Shown here piece after piece: positions 11,525 through 24,880 of a stretch of DNA of 64,000 nt; the stretch's first letter is position 1; every line of letters starts with the position of its first letter. The position numbers were made by a program, and so were the translations under genes. This stretch comes from Lucifuga dentata. Taxonomy: Eukaryota > Chordata > Actinopteri > Ophidiiformes > Bythitidae. Under the pieces are notes generated by a model. The model saw only the letters and a program-made list of their open reading frames with translations. It was not told where the DNA came from and made no database searches. The stretch spans positions 17,562-81,561 of the forward strand of contig VXCM01002111.1 in the NCBI GenBank assembly GCA_014773175.1, in the 5' to 3' direction.

Positions 11525-14500
11525 TCCGGGCAGCAGAGTAAGCTAAACACACCAACCCAGGGCTATTCATGCTTTTCTGCTACCAGCTTCTCATGGGTTA
11601 ATGATTGTTGTGCATCACAGCCAGTTACAATAATGTATATTTAATAGGGCTGTGAATCGATAAAAAAAAATTCATCACAGATTTCTGTGAATTTGTAATC
11701 ATTATACATTGAATCACCAAATTAATGTAGCTTCATTTTTAAAATCCCTGTTTTATATGCTTTATTGAACTGTTTCCTTAGTTTGTCAGAAACATGAGGC
11801 CCCACAACTGAATTGATTTTATTTATCTTAACCCTCTGGAGTCTCTAATCAATTTTTCACGGAAATTTTTCATTCAAGAGGAAAAAACAAATCCAAATTT
11901 GAAGAATTTAGCAAAAAAAAAAAAAAAAAAAAAAATCTAAAATGAAAAGTTGTCAGTTTTCTACTTGATTCTATAAGATTCCAGAAAATAAAGTCTCCAA
12001 AAATCAGCAGTGTCAAAAGTGACTTTAGGCTCCAGAGGGTTAAAGGAGTAACTTTATTTTGTACTGCCTGTATGATTTAATTAATTTGTTCAAACAAATT
12101 TATGAATTAGTAAATTTACCAATTCGTTTCAACAATTTAATTAAATTGTGCTAATACTTTAGCATAAATGTAGTATGAAGCATGGTGTAAGGTGCATGCT
12201 AAAATGTTGCATGAAAAAAATGTCCTGCAACTATAACTCACATTTTCTAATATTAAAGTTTACATTTGACATGAACAGGAAAAACAAAGTGTATGCACAG
12301 AGATTCCATTAACAATGCAGAGTCTTGGAGGCTTAACCATTTTAAATTTTATTTACAATTAAAAAATAATAATATGCTTTCTCTCAGTGTTCTACGGATT
12401 CATCGCATTTACACTGAAGTTATTGGATTTATTATGATCTGAAGAAAGACAAGAAAATAAATAACACCTGAATAATGGAACACAAATTATAAATAGGTTT
12501 TCACTATTAATGATAAAGTGATGACTATCAAGTTTGCAGACTGATCCAGATAAATTAATCCCAAAGAAGCAGGGTTAAAATAAAGTGACTATGATGATGG
12601 ACATGTTCATCAAGAATTTCTGAGCTTATTTGGGACCAGTTTGTTAAAAATAATAAAATAATCCAAGGGCCTTATTTGTTGTTGTTTTTTTTTTAAATTG
12701 CAAATAAATAGGCAATATTCAAGGGTTTTAGCAGCTGAAGCGTGAGCATGATGTGGTCTTTTGTCTGTTATTTTTAACAACAAATTTTAAGCCTCAGTCT
12801 GGGCCTTCAGTTTTTATGGGAGAAGATAAAAATACTCTTTAAAATTCTTCAACTTGTCACAAGACGGTGGAATACACCACCATCAGAAATGAAAATCATT
12901 TAAAAATTACAGTACTTCACCTACAATCAACAGTGTGCGATTTAAAAAAAAAAAAAAAAAAAAANTTTTTTTTTTTTTTTTCAGGTAAGGCTGATGTAAA
13001 AAATACCCTAGAATAGACAGATTTGGTGCCTAACTAGTTTTTAAAAAATAAGTGTAACAAATTCATAAAAAAGAATTGCTGTAATTTTAGATGTGCAAAT
13101 GTTTATGCGTCCATCAACACATACAGTCTTTCTGATTTTGCTGAGCTCCAGCGATGCAGACAAGTTGTAAAATATGGGAAGACACAATGAAATAAATCAC
13201 TGTTCTAAAAAGTCAGGAAAGGTTTTTGAGATTTCTGAAACCAAAAACTTTCTGTAATGTATTTATACTGACAGACTGGAAACACTACTCAGCATTACTT
13301 TTAATGTATTCTATATATAATCTTCATATTTTCAGCATTTTGAAACCAAATCACATTTTGAGATTCAAAGTTGCACTTTGATTGGCCATATGCCAACTAG
13401 AAAACAAAAATTAACAAATTCAACTGGAATTAAAATCTGCAGTAACAGTCTTTAGTTTTAAGTGGACCACTGTAACACACTGAGGCTGCATTCACACTCT
13501 TAATGAAAACTGCAAAAGAGAATTATAGTACTTAACAGACTAGATCTCATAAAATAAAGAGCGGAAAAACATAAGTGCTTCATGTTAAGGTGACTTGACC
13601 ATACAAACAGTAACCTCTGCTTTACTTGAGATATGTTGAGTATGAAATGATACTATTTTTATAGTGATGGTCAAATGTCAATGATATGTCAACTAGTACA
13701 ACAATCCACAATCCCTACAGCTCTCCATACTGTACATACAGTATGTAATACCACAACAATACAAAGACCACTTTTGGCTCTGAATAAGCTGCCACATTTT
13801 GTTTCATCAAAGCCAAAGGTGTCTTGTGTTCTGGTCCATTATTTGCACATCCTTAAAGTAGCCATCTTCCAAAATCCCAGAAACTCTACAGACTGGGTGC
13901 TTGCTAAAACTTGCCCTCCTAGCAACCATCATAATACCTGTTTCAGTCTTTTATATCCAGCTTTTAACACAGTTACAGCACTCCTTTCACACGCAAAGCA
14001 TGCATGATTCATTGTTGCATGCACCTGTCTGTGTAGCATCCCAGTGGCACATGGGAGGGCTCAGTTCTTCTGCAGGAGAATAATTCTTTTTCTAGTCATT
14101 GGGTGTAAATGTACAGACCTTAAAAAAGCACTAGATGAGTTACCAAAGATGGTCTCACTGTGAGCAGATTGTAGTGCACAATGACGCCATTCTGAGTTTG
14201 AAATGATCTAGCTCTATTTTAAACCACAAATGCTAAATCCAAACGTGATTGTCCAATGTAATATTAAATTGGAAAAACTTTGGAGAACACGTCCAAGGAA
14301 AACAATGTCAACAACAAAGAGCAGCTAATGGTAAGAAGCTAACACATGGGACAGCAACAACAGAAAATTTGAGAAAATGTAACTGTTGCATGCAATTGTT
14401 TTGAGACGAGGGGTGCAGATTTTTTTTGATAAACCGTCAGGTCATCTCTCCTTGATGAATCTATGGTGAGTGAAGTCAAACTGCTGAAATACCCACAGTG

Positions 14501-17330
14501 ATCCAGATTCACTTAATGTCTGCACAGGTAAAAGTACTAACTCTATTACCGAAATCACCAAATGAGAGTAGCAGGTTATTCCCCAACTGTACATGCCAGG
14601 TGTAAAGCTGACAAGTGGGGCTAAGCAACCAAGCCTCTTTTCATCAGCCAGGCTCATGTACATGTGAAATACATGTAGCTGTAAATGATAAATTTGCTCA
14701 CATAATATTTATAGGTGATACCATGCAAAGCAAGACACAAACTTTATCGATAACGTCTTAAAATGACTGTTGTAGATGTAAATGTGTCATTGAAATTGTG
14801 GCATAAAGTGTTTGTCTATTTAGAATCACTGCCATCACTATTCAAGACACAACGCTGTCACAATTTGGGAAGCAAAAGAGCCGGTTTTCCATCCTGGAAA
14901 GTAAAGACAGATCGCAAAGCTCGGATATGAAAGGAGCTTCATGGTGCAAAGATGCCAGTCTCAGTGGATTAGTCCTGCCGTCGTATTGGCTTCCTCAGTG
15001 CTATTCAACGGCCTGTTTTGAGTCATAACAAGATTTACGAAAAACTCAACATGATTTTCAACAAAATGAAAACTCTGCACTCAAGAATCAGAGGTGTAAC
15101 CAAATTTCGGAGATCGCCCTTGCAAGTCTTAGTGAATCTGGACCTGAGTTTACATCATGTCAAGTATCCTTTAAGACGATACAAAAAAAGGCTAATCACT
15201 GCAAGTATCGACAGACCCACTTCACACCGTGCAGAGGTCCAATGTATATTATACATACAAATAAAATAGTGGCATCTCCACTGAATTCAGGTCTTTCACT
15301 ATCTGGACACAACTTATTATGGGATGGCTGGCTACATGGAACTGTTGGCTTTGGTCTAATAAAATAAATGACTGAATAAAGCGCACAGTAAGCAATAAAT
15401 AAAGGTTGTTTCATTTTTGTTAAAACATCGATGCAGGGTTTCTTTTTCATTCACCTTCACTGATATGGCATCTGTCATTTTATTTTTTTTTTTTAGCAGA
15501 GAATGGCACAAGATGGACATGAGGGCTGGTGTAAGAATGAGTGAGTGTGTGTATTTCAGAACTGTAAAGAAGAAGAGGCATGCATCTGGACAACAATGCA
15601 TGCACAATTAGGGAAAGAAGTCTCATCTCTGCACCTGATGCGAGCTGTAAGTCAGCACTGGATTTTGGCTCAGACAATTCACATAAACACTCTGCAACTG
15701 ACTGAAGTCTGAATGTCAGGTGTTCATGTGAAATGTGAAGACATTACTCCTGTCCGTCCAGAAGGAGAATTTTTTTTTTTTTTTTTTTTTNTTTTTTTTT
15801 TTTTTTTTTTAACCACCATATTTGGCATCAAGGGCTAAAGTGAAAAGATGAACAGTAGTGGGCAGTAATGCAGTTAACTCGATGCATTCATACTTTGAAC
15901 AAGACAGGGAGAATTAGGAAAAAGGTTCATCTACACCCCCATCATCAAGTTTTCTATGCGGTCTCCATTCAGCTGCTGAAGTCTGATGGTGCGTGTGTCA
16001 CGAGTGGCATCCCATTCCAAAGTGCAGTTAATTTATGAGAAATCCTCAAGGCTCCATCTGCAGGGCAACTTAAAACCAAGAGTAACTCCAAAATGAGGGA
16101 AACAGCTAGAGAACTTGACAAAAAAGCCCCTCCTGTTGGATCCAAAATGGAGGCAGATAGGGAGGGTTGGGACACAGAGATAGTGGATAGATTCTGAGTT
16201 AAAGTCCATTGCATGGTGTCTTCTGAGGGTTTCAGAGCCCTCATGCCCATCAGCTGTCTCTGTCTTCCTGTCAACCCTGTGTCACATCCTTACTGATTGA
16301 AATGAAATAACTGGAACAGAATGGTAAGGAGTCCTAGTCAAGCCCAGCCCTGGATGACTGGACCACAAACTCATATGTAGCCCAGGTTAGGTGAGCTACC
16401 ACACAGGAAGGGGGGGGGNGGGGGGGGGGGGGAGAGGACTCCAAGAAGAAAACAGCTAGCTGAGCCACAGTAGATGGTGATATTTCCTGCTCAGGTTTTT
16501 AACTTGCTAGCAGGCCTGTGATGTTAGATGATGGACAGTTAACCCAGTATTGTCATAGCCAACCTAGTAGGTTAACAGTCCTCTGTGACTTAAGTTCCAG
16601 AGAGGAGGCCAAGAGCCTTCTAACACCCACCTTACGGGTGCTGTCCAGTGTGTAGGGTAAGCCGGATGGGGTTGAGCTGGCTGGCTTTGGGATGGTTGAT
16701 CACTGGGTGGTGGCTGCAACAGGATAGAGAAGGTCAAAAGGGTGTCAGGAATCAGGTAATCACCATAACACTTGCAGTCGTTCCTACATACTGCAGTCCA
16801 CCATTACTGAAATATTTTTTTCTCTTTTTATACACAAATATGACCAATAAACAACAAAAACAAACAAAAAAAGAAATTCACAGTATTTTACCTGCCTGCT
16901 TTTGCTAGCTGGAGCTCATCCACACTGTCACTTTTCTGTGGGAAAAGAGGACATCACTCATCAAACACAATTTTTTTTTTCTAAGACTTTGGCTTTTAAG
17001 GGATATGATCCCCAGCACCATAAAAAAAAAACAGTGTTGTGCGTGTTGCTTGTCTTACTTGCAGGTTTCTGCTGTAAAATTGTATTTCTTAGGGTAATTC
17101 TTCTGTAGCTTTTTGGATCTTGTGAGGGAGACCAAGTATGTGTACTACCCTTAACAAATATACAACTTAACCTAGCAGAAAGTCAGCAAGATCAGATCAG
17201 GTAACATTTTTTTTTATCATCTTTATAGAAGAAAATATTATGCAAATTTTCATATTGTTCTTCAGTATTAACTGTATAATTTATGCTATGACTACAGGTA
17301 TTATTTAATATTTAATATTTTTATTTTTTA
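11525..17330. other. Gene-poor interval between trim54 and dnajc5g
   Basis: No exon with conserved coding character was seen on either strand. The interval is AT-rich, with a piggyBac-like MITE (11828-12043), homopolymer gaps with single N at 12965 (A-run meeting T-run), 15791 (T-run) and 16419 (G-run), and otherwise unremarkable sequence. Part of it may be a long dnajc5g 3' UTR, since mammalian DNAJC5 transcripts have several kilobases of 3' UTR, but this cannot be decided here. Confidence 0.6.
11828..12043. mobile_element. piggyBac-like MITE with TTAA target sites
   Basis: A 216-bp element with TTAA at 11828-11831 and 12040-12043. Inside, the left end reads CCCTCTGGAGTC and the right end is its near-perfect inverse, GGCTCCAGAGGG. 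CCCT termini flanked by TTAA are characteristic of piggyBac. The interior is AT-rich with a long A-run and no coding sequence. Confidence 0.75.
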
Positions 17331-17767
17331 TTATTTGAAGGCTTTTCCTTTGTAGTAGTTTATGATTTTGTGTTGTAAGGAAATTATCAGATCCATGCAA
17401 GTATTAAACAACTAAGCCCAACCTGATTCTTTATGACATGCTAACAGTACGAAATAAAAGGCTGAAGCTGTAGTAATTAATTCAAGCAGGCTCATTTCAC
17501 GCAAACAGAACAGTAACTTAAGGCAACATACATGAACAACGACAAGATATGCAGGATAACGTGATCATCATGATGCGTGTCGCAACAAATATGCATGATG
17601 GTGGCAGTGTGACAGAACATGGGGGGCTTTGTTATGGATGAGTGAAGAAGCAGCACATAAGATCAGGCAGTCAGAGCATGCGCGAGCCACCGGTAAAACT
17701 GGCGTCTCAGACATGACTAAATAAGTGAACCGATGATGTGACAGACAAACGAGGTGGCTCTTACGAG
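17330..17767 (-). other. dnajc5g: Likely start of the dnajc5g 3' UTR
   Basis: Non-coding sequence follows the TGA. A minus-strand AATAAA (TTTATT on the plus strand) lies near 17330, the nearest clear polyadenylation signal noticed. The real end could be much farther downstream. Confidence 0.35.
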
Positions 17768-20700
17768 TCATTCTGACTCTGCTTGAGTCTCTCCAGGGTT
17801 TTCTTCCCCTGCTGGACTGGCCAACGTTGGTGACTGGGGCTCGGGTGGAGGCATGGGTATAGGCAGGGGGATGGGCTGACTCTGTGCTACAGGCTTGCCT
17901 TCTGGACCCACAGTAGATGTGGGCTGGCCAATGATTACTGTGTCTCCTGTTGGATTAGAGCATGAAAACACCAACCCTGCGGTGTGTTAAATCTGTGTTA
18001 AGCACATGGTAAATCTGGAAAGCTTGGAATCGATTGTCTCTTTGCATTTGTTGTGTATGACACCATGCTGCTGCAGTTAATTAAACTGTCATTGGTGAGC
18101 TGTTGCAACCAAAATACTCAACAACATCGTTTTTAATAGTCTGTTTAACAGTCCAGGCCCCTTTCTTGATAGTTGACAATCTAATCTGACGTAACTGAGC
18201 AAAAAGCTTTAATCTGTGAAAATGCTATTTACAGCATCCTCCACAAATACTGGCCACTTTGGTAAATGAAAGCAAAATGGGCTGAGAAAAAAAAATGCTT
18301 TATTGTTTATCCTCTTGATCTTTCATTCAAAATATTAACAAAAATATAACCTTAAAGTAAAATAATTGAAAGGAAAAATACATTTTTATCATGAAACAAC
18401 ATTCTTATCATGAAACAAACTACAACAATTGTCCTAGTGGCATCTGATTGTAGTTTTGGAGACTTTCTGACCTCAAGACACAACTCACATCTGCAATTCT
18501 CCAGCTGTGATCCTTGGAGATTCTTTGGCCACTCAAACCATCATCATCATCATTATCATCATCATCATCTTCCTCCTCACCGTGCGTGGGGTCAAGACAG
18601 ACAAGCCGATAGAGAAAAATATTTGTTTCATGGTAAAAATGTATTTTTCCTTTCACTTATTTTACTTTAATTAAAGGTTATTTTTTGCTAATATTTTGCA
18701 TGAAAGATTGAGAGGATAAAGACTTTTTTTTTCCCCACAGTTCACTTTGCTTTTATTTTCCACGGTTGCCAACATTAGTGAAGGGCTCTGTACATTTAGA
18801 TGTAATTATTAAGTACGAAGCAAAATGATGCAACACAGGATATTGAAAAGATCCCAGATTTGAGACCTGTAAAACAACTATATTAAATGTACCAAAGACA
18901 CTGTCAGTTTGGGCACAATAATGTGAATAGATCCCAAATCATGTCTACTTGAAACACCCAAACCCAAAAGATCTTCTTACCTCCGTCCTGCTCTGCTTTG
19001 ATCTGGGCTTCCAGGTCCTCAGGATTGACGTACTGGTAGTTTTCCTCGTCTTCAGGCGGTTTGCATTTCCCACAGCAGAAACAACAGCAGCAGCAACAGC
19101 AGCAGCAGGTGAATAACGTACAGCAGAGTACCAGGCTCTGCAGGAACGATCACACACACATACACACACACCCATACACACAGAGTAAATTAAAAGTCAT
19201 GTTTCTGTCATGAGTGCAAAGAGAGGGAATCCATGGAACTATGTATTTCTATTATAAACCCCCTAGAATTCTGAAAAGTAGTGGACCACAGCAGCAGATT
19301 AAAAGTAATGCTCACTGTGACCTACACTCGTTCACTTTTACTAAAATAAATCAACAGAAAACATTTAAACAAACAAAACATGTCATGCAAAACATGCAAC
19401 ATTTCATTATCTGTAATTTTTTTTAAATATTACATATTATAAGATTTAAACTGATATTCATATATTCATTTGGTTTTTAATTCTCTATTTAATATGTATG
19501 TATATTGTATGAAAATCTGTGTACAGTATGCTGCATAAAAGCAAAAATGCCTTAAAAATAATAAGTTTCTAAAATAAAAATCAGTATGTATATACTGACA
19601 CATAAATGCCTTCAACAAAGAATAAATATCTAATACAAAATATATATTAATACAGGACTGAAACACAGACAGAGTGTGATGCAATCTGACTCACAAGTAT
19701 TAATTATAGAAATGTAATACACAGATTGTGAAAAGCCTCAAGTGATTGTAATGAGCAATTAGAATGCGCTTAAAATGGTCAAAATCTGTTATGCTGTCAA
19801 AGGCAAACAAACAAACAAACCTTAAACCACCACTTGGACATCAGGAAGTAATATTTGACGCTTTCTTCTCCAAACTGTTCGGACACATAAAGACCCATGG
19901 ATCCATATTCATCGTAGATCTTCCTCTTGGTCTCATCGTTTAAAATGGAATTGGCGTTGTTGATCTCCTTAAACTTCTCTGCTGCTTCCAGGTTGTCTGG
20001 ATTCTTATCCGGGTGGTACTTCAACGCTAGCTTCCTGACAGCAGAGCAGCGAGACACACACACAGGAAATGAAAAAAATAGACAGAAAGAGAGTAAAGTG
20101 AAGAAGGAAGTACAAATATTGTTAAAAAAATATTTGTATTGGACTTAATACAAATCCTTGCTGGACTGTATGCTGCATAGGGAAAATCTGCAAAGCAACC
20201 GTTGACCATGTAAGTTGCAAGTCTGAAAAGCATTTTACTCCTCTGTTTGGGGAAACTTCATCATCTGAATAACTCGCATAAGAGGCACTCAGTCCTCAGG
20301 TGAGGCTAAGTGCATGGAGGTGCACAGTTTTTATTATGCGATTTTATCTTAACACTAACAAAAAAAAAACAAAAAAAAAAAANAAAAAAAAAAACAGCCC
20401 ATGACATAAAACATTGTGGATGACAGACGGTCTCAAGCTAGATTCAAATATATGGAACACACACCCCAGACCATGATGACCCCCAGACTCATCCAGTTCC
20501 AACTTATTTGCCATCATACTATTTTCTTATAACCAGTGAGTTTGAATTTTAATTTTACGCAGTTAATGTTGAATCCATTAGTAAGGACGTCAGTCAATAC
20601 AGTTTCATTCAACTCAACAAAAGGCTAATTAAAGAGAACAAACTAGACTAAAGATCAGCGGTATCTAAGCCCTTGCTTTTAAAACTGTCTATCTTGAATT

Positions 20701-21166
20701 GTTGTTGTATTTTTGTATTTATTATTGCTGATCTTAATGTGTTCTTGCGTTGTAAAGCAGTTTGTAGCTTTCATTCAGAACTGTTGACTGAATCTGTAAA
20801 AGAGCTGAAACTCAGGGTGTCTGGATAACATTTAAGTAATTGCATTGACAAATTGAGTAATCCTGAAACAGGACTCAGCAAATTTAAACAAAGGATTTTG
20901 CAAACATCTATCGCAATAATGAGGTTTGCGTGCCACACCTAGAGAAACTAATCCTGTCTGAAGAGATGGCTGAGACCATTTAAAAGGCTGAATAATTCAT
21001 TCAGATTACCAAATGTGCAGAAATAAGGTTTTTTGTTTTTTTTTTACCTGTATGCTTTCTTGATGTCTTCAGCTGAGGCTCCTTTTTCCAGCCCTAGCAC
21101 CTTGTACAGACTCTCCCCAGCAGTGGACATCTTCCTCTGGGGACGAGTGGAGTTTGGTTCCGCCAT
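17768..21166 (-). CDS. dnajc5g: Cysteine-string protein, DNAJC5G-like co-chaperone
   Basis: Four coding exons, 21048-21166, 19821-20034, 18981-19137 and 17768-17946, join in phase to 669 nt (222 aa). Residues 15-85 form a J domain: [20 protein letters not shown], then [13 protein letters not shown] with the HPD motif that stimulates Hsc70 ATPase. A linker ([17 protein letters not shown]) leads to the cysteine string, nine consecutive Cys, Phe and CC, which in this family is palmitoylated and anchors the protein to synaptic and secretory vesicles. A proline-rich tail with [13 protein letters not shown] ends in ESE. KYYF and WWFK fit the DNAJC5G branch better than DNAJC5, and so does placement between cad and trim54. 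Fish paralogue naming (ga/gb) is not resolvable. A splice acceptor 14 bases before the ATG implies an upstream non-coding exon. Confidence 0.93.
18230..18792. mobile_element. Tc1-type fold-back MITE in a dnajc5g intron
   Basis: The two ends are long, imperfect inverted repeats of roughly 190 bp: the left starts TACAGCATCCTCCACAAATA and the reverse complement of the right starts TACAGAGCCCTTCACTAATG, both passing through a shared AAAGGAAAAATACATTTTTA block. TA at both ends fits the TA target of Tc1/mariner. The centre contains CTTTGGCCACTCAAACCAT, familiar from teleost Tc1-like repeats, split by a CAT/ATC microsatellite (18539-18570). There is no intact transposase. Confidence 0.75.
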
Positions 21167-21180
21167 GGCTCACCTCTGTT
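21048..21180 (-). promoter_or_regulatory. dnajc5g: Start context and 5' splice acceptor of dnajc5g
   Basis: The start codon context is GTGAGCCATGG, with G at +4. The upstream sequence GCCTAATAACAG|AG is a plausible acceptor, so the 5' UTR is probably spliced from an exon upstream. The ATG chosen gives MAEPNST, similar in length to other cysteine-string proteins. Confidence 0.55.
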
Positions 21181-21797
21181 ATTAGGCAAAACCAAAAACA
21201 AAAAAAAAAAACTACTCAATCAAACCAGCATGCTTTTAACAGACACTCGTCATCTTGTCAGCATGTTGGTGAGCGTTTATAAATCAAATACTGCGGTGTA
21301 TGGCCATGTTAATTCATCACAGCCACACTGCCAAGACCAGGAGAGGCAGCGAGTGTAACAAACAAACTGAAATACTTAAATGTTTTATTTTCCAAAGGAG
21401 CAGCCCAGCTTATGTATAATTACGCAGTAGATCATGCCATCCCTTTCACAAACGTGCCCAGTACTGCTGGGCAGAAGAAGGATCCTCAGGCTTTAGAGTG
21501 TTTTATTCCAAATAAAACCACATCAATCAGCATTCAGTGAAACTTAAAGTATCCAGGAATTCTGTTTCTGTGGTGGCAAACTAATAATAAGACACGGCAA
21601 AAAAAATATAAGACTAGAATAACAAAGTAAATTAAATATAAGTTAACAAAATGAATGTTTTTGTGTTTGATTTTCTATGAGGAAACTCACACTAACAACC
21701 GACAAATGCATTTCTATTAAGAGGTGGCTACTGTATGCACACACGCACGCACACATGCAAGCACATACACATGCAAACAAGCACGCTCACTCTCACA

Positions 21798-21837
<40 letters not shown>

Positions 21838-24542
21838 GGTCATTGACTAAAGAAGATTACATTTTGCTGATGTCACAGATTACCCATCCAAGTCCATGTC
21901 AAAGAGGGGCAATGTCCATGGCTAGACAGCTACACACACAACACACACACACACACGCATGCACCAAGCTCCAAAAATCTCCACAAATTGTTGCACTGAT
22001 TTCCTTCCAACCTTTAATTCTTTAGCAGACCTTTCTTATGCCTAATTCATTTTTTGGCAGAGGTAAGACTCTATTTAATGCATAGGTCTGATATTTGTTA
22101 TACTTAAGAGACATTTACATTGTTGTATGTTGTAAGTTCATCTGACTAAATGGATTTTTCTGATTGATTTAAATGGCCTGTTTTATTTGCCTTACCTATA
22201 TATTCAAGCCACTAAATAGTTTATTTCTGTGGCTAAAATATTTGTAATCTCTGGATATTGATATAAATTGAAATGATTCTGTCATATTCTGTCACTGTTC
22301 TTTATTTTCCATAAATATAGATACTGATGACAGTAAATGATTTCAAGCATAATGATGAACATCAAATGCATATTTAAAAGACTGTCAAACATGAGTTATA
22401 CATTTGGAATTGTTACCTGCTAGAACCTTCAACATTACTAAATGTGCCAATGGTAGAGACAGCCTTAAAATGAGCTCAAATAAACCACGCAACCAAGAGA
22501 CAAGAAGGTAATTCGTCTTCTCAATAAGGCCTAGATGGTGTTGCGGCTGAAGCCAAGAAGGTTTATGTAAATTCATTCAAAACCTGTTGCACAAGAAGCA
22601 GTTCAGAAAAACCAGAAATCAGACCTGAAAAATTTGCCTTAAATGTGAACCTTAGAGACCAGCGATAGTGTGATAACCAGTGTCTCCAGTGATAAACTGA
22701 CGAACTCCCACTCTGCAGATCAGAGTGGGGCAGCTGACCCAGCTTCATCACACCCAGTCTATTAGGTTAATTAGCTAACTGCAGTCATTGTGGTGCAAAA
22801 CAAAAAGACTTAAAACTACCCTGCATGCAAATGAGACTCATTTATCAAACTAAGAGCACCTGTTGTAAAAAAAAAAAAAAAAAAAATGCTCAAAAATTAC
22901 CCATAACACATATACAGCACGGTCACTCAAAACGACACAGAAAGTGAGGAATCTTTTATCTTTGTCTGCAATCTCACTGCTTGCTCATGCATTGATGTAA
23001 CTTTAGACACTAATCATCTGGGATGTTTTTTTTTTTTAATTTTTTACAGAAACGCTGTCAGCTGAGAACCAAAGGCATACGCCAGTGACAAATTTTGTGT
23101 GCATTCAGAGTCTTTTTAAACCAGTTTCACAATCACCATTATTGCAGATCACCAGAGTTATTAATGTAGATGTACAGGAAAGCCCTGCTGACAGGGCAGA
23201 CCTTCTGCATACAAATCTCACCTCCTCCTCCCAGACTGACAGACCTTCAAACTCATTAGTAGAGCTTGTTGAGGTAGAAGCCTGGGAGCAAGCGCCTCTT
23301 AAAAGGCGAAAGTCAGAGCAAAGAATTTACTTCTTTTGAACTATAAGAACATATGTATTGCCAAAGATAGGGAAACACAAATGTGCTCATGCTTCACTTT
23401 TACAACTAAAAGAATGAACCCTTGCATGTGGGTTTTTGTGATAATAACTATCTTAAACTACCTCCTTTTATAATACCAGTCTTGTAACATGGTCTGAATT
23501 AATTTATTCTCCTCTGAGATTTTAAAACCAAACGATGTCCACACTATGGACACAGACAATTTCTTCATTATTTGAACCTGCTATTGTAATACTCTTTGTC
23601 TCAATTTTAATACTCAGCATGCAAATGCATGTCGTAGCATAACAGTCACATTTTATTAAAATTATGAATGGAAATGTAAATATTGTTATTATATATATTA
23701 CATATATAACCTGTATTAAACTAATGGAATTTCTAGGTTATGTCGCCCAGTCTTAGTAGCTATTATCTCTAGTCCGGGTTATTAAAAATAAATAAAAGTA
23801 AATACACATTATTGGAGTTTTTTTTTTTAAAGATATGTTATATAGATGTTGGTTTGGATTAACAATCCAGTCTAAAGCAAAAAAGATTGTCGTACTGTTT
23901 GTCCTTGTGGTTCGGTAATCCTTTGCTAATCACTGTGAACATGGGCATTTATACACCATTCTTTGACCATTCAGAAATACATATTGCCAGTCATGTTTTT
24001 ACGGTTTCAGATAACGATCTTTATCCTCTTTATTATGAGTTATTTGTCTAAATGGCCAACTGACATCTTCTATTCAGCAAAATGCACTGCTGTTGGGTAG
24101 CTGTGCATAAACTGACACGAATACAATCTAATAATAATAATAATAATAACATGCACTCAAGGTTCTCACAAACACGTATATGTAAAAAAAAAAAAAAAAA
24201 AAAGAAAAAAGATAGCTAAAGTGCCATCCAGTTCTCCGCCACGATGCCTCCTGGGCTGGCTACAGCACGAGAAGATGAGAGACACTCCAACTGCACCTCA
24301 ATTATGGCATTTCTTTATATTTATATTTATATTTATATTTATATTTATATTCTTTATCTCTTATCAACGCAAAACAACCACTGTGAAATTTGACCTGAGG
24401 TCTGCAATGAATCACTGAGTCCAAATGTTTAATTCGGCTTCCACCGAACACAACACACAGCATTTTCTTTGATAACCAAGCTAAGTAGCTAGCTGCTCAT
24501 TAACAACTGTTCACTGTCGCCTCCGTCGTATTTTCACCTTAC
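21181..24542 (-). other. dnajc5g: Inferred first intron of dnajc5g
   Basis: No conserved coding exon was seen. The stretch has CA repeats, A/T homopolymers near 22867 and 24183, an ATA run near 24130, and a TTTATA/ATTTAT hexamer array at about 24311-24350. It would be the 5' UTR intron if the non-coding first exon at 24543 is right. Confidence 0.45.
21726..21955. repeat. (CA)n microsatellites
   Basis: CA-rich tracts occupy about 21735-21834 (a pure run from 21805 to 21833) and 21930-21955. They lie in the inferred first intron of dnajc5g and have no coding potential. Confidence 0.9.
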
Positions 24543-24880
24543 CTTGGTTTTCTGGAAATAAATATAATGTTGAGCTTTGGTTGAACAGAAGTTAATTTAA
24601 ATTCGCTTGGATTATCTTGAATTATTATGTAGCTATAAAGCTACATGCCGAGGAGCAAGAAACAACCAGTACCAGAGTTTGAATGGAGTCTGGCGCTAGC
24701 GATGACAATGACTAGCTAGTTAGCTAAACAGGTGCTAGCTCACCTGTCACTAAAGAAACGCAATTCGATTACAGTTTACCTTGTGCAAACTAGACTTAGC
24801 CGAGGAACAGATTCATCGAGTTAAAAGAGTCTTTCATTGATCCGGTCATTCAACAGCAAAAATAAAAAGCACTTCCGGCC
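24543..24880 (-). promoter_or_regulatory. dnajc5g: Probable dnajc5g non-coding first exon and promoter
   Basis: On the minus strand ACCAAG|GTAAGG at 24543 is a strong donor that pairs sensibly with the acceptor at 21181. Upstream lies ACTTCCGG at 24871-24878, the inverse of the ETS/GABP consensus CCGGAAGT, in slightly GC-richer sequence. The transcription start is probably between these points. This is inferred from signals alone. Confidence 0.45.

Noticed and set aside
12941..12982. A long A-run meeting a T-run, apparently a large hairpin.
   Set aside because: An N sits at the junction, so the two runs are contig ends and not necessarily adjacent.
13675..14007. A 110-codon plus-strand frame in the gene-poor stretch.
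   Set aside because: Composition is random-like, with no conserved motif, no splice signals and no start context. It is an ordinary chance frame.
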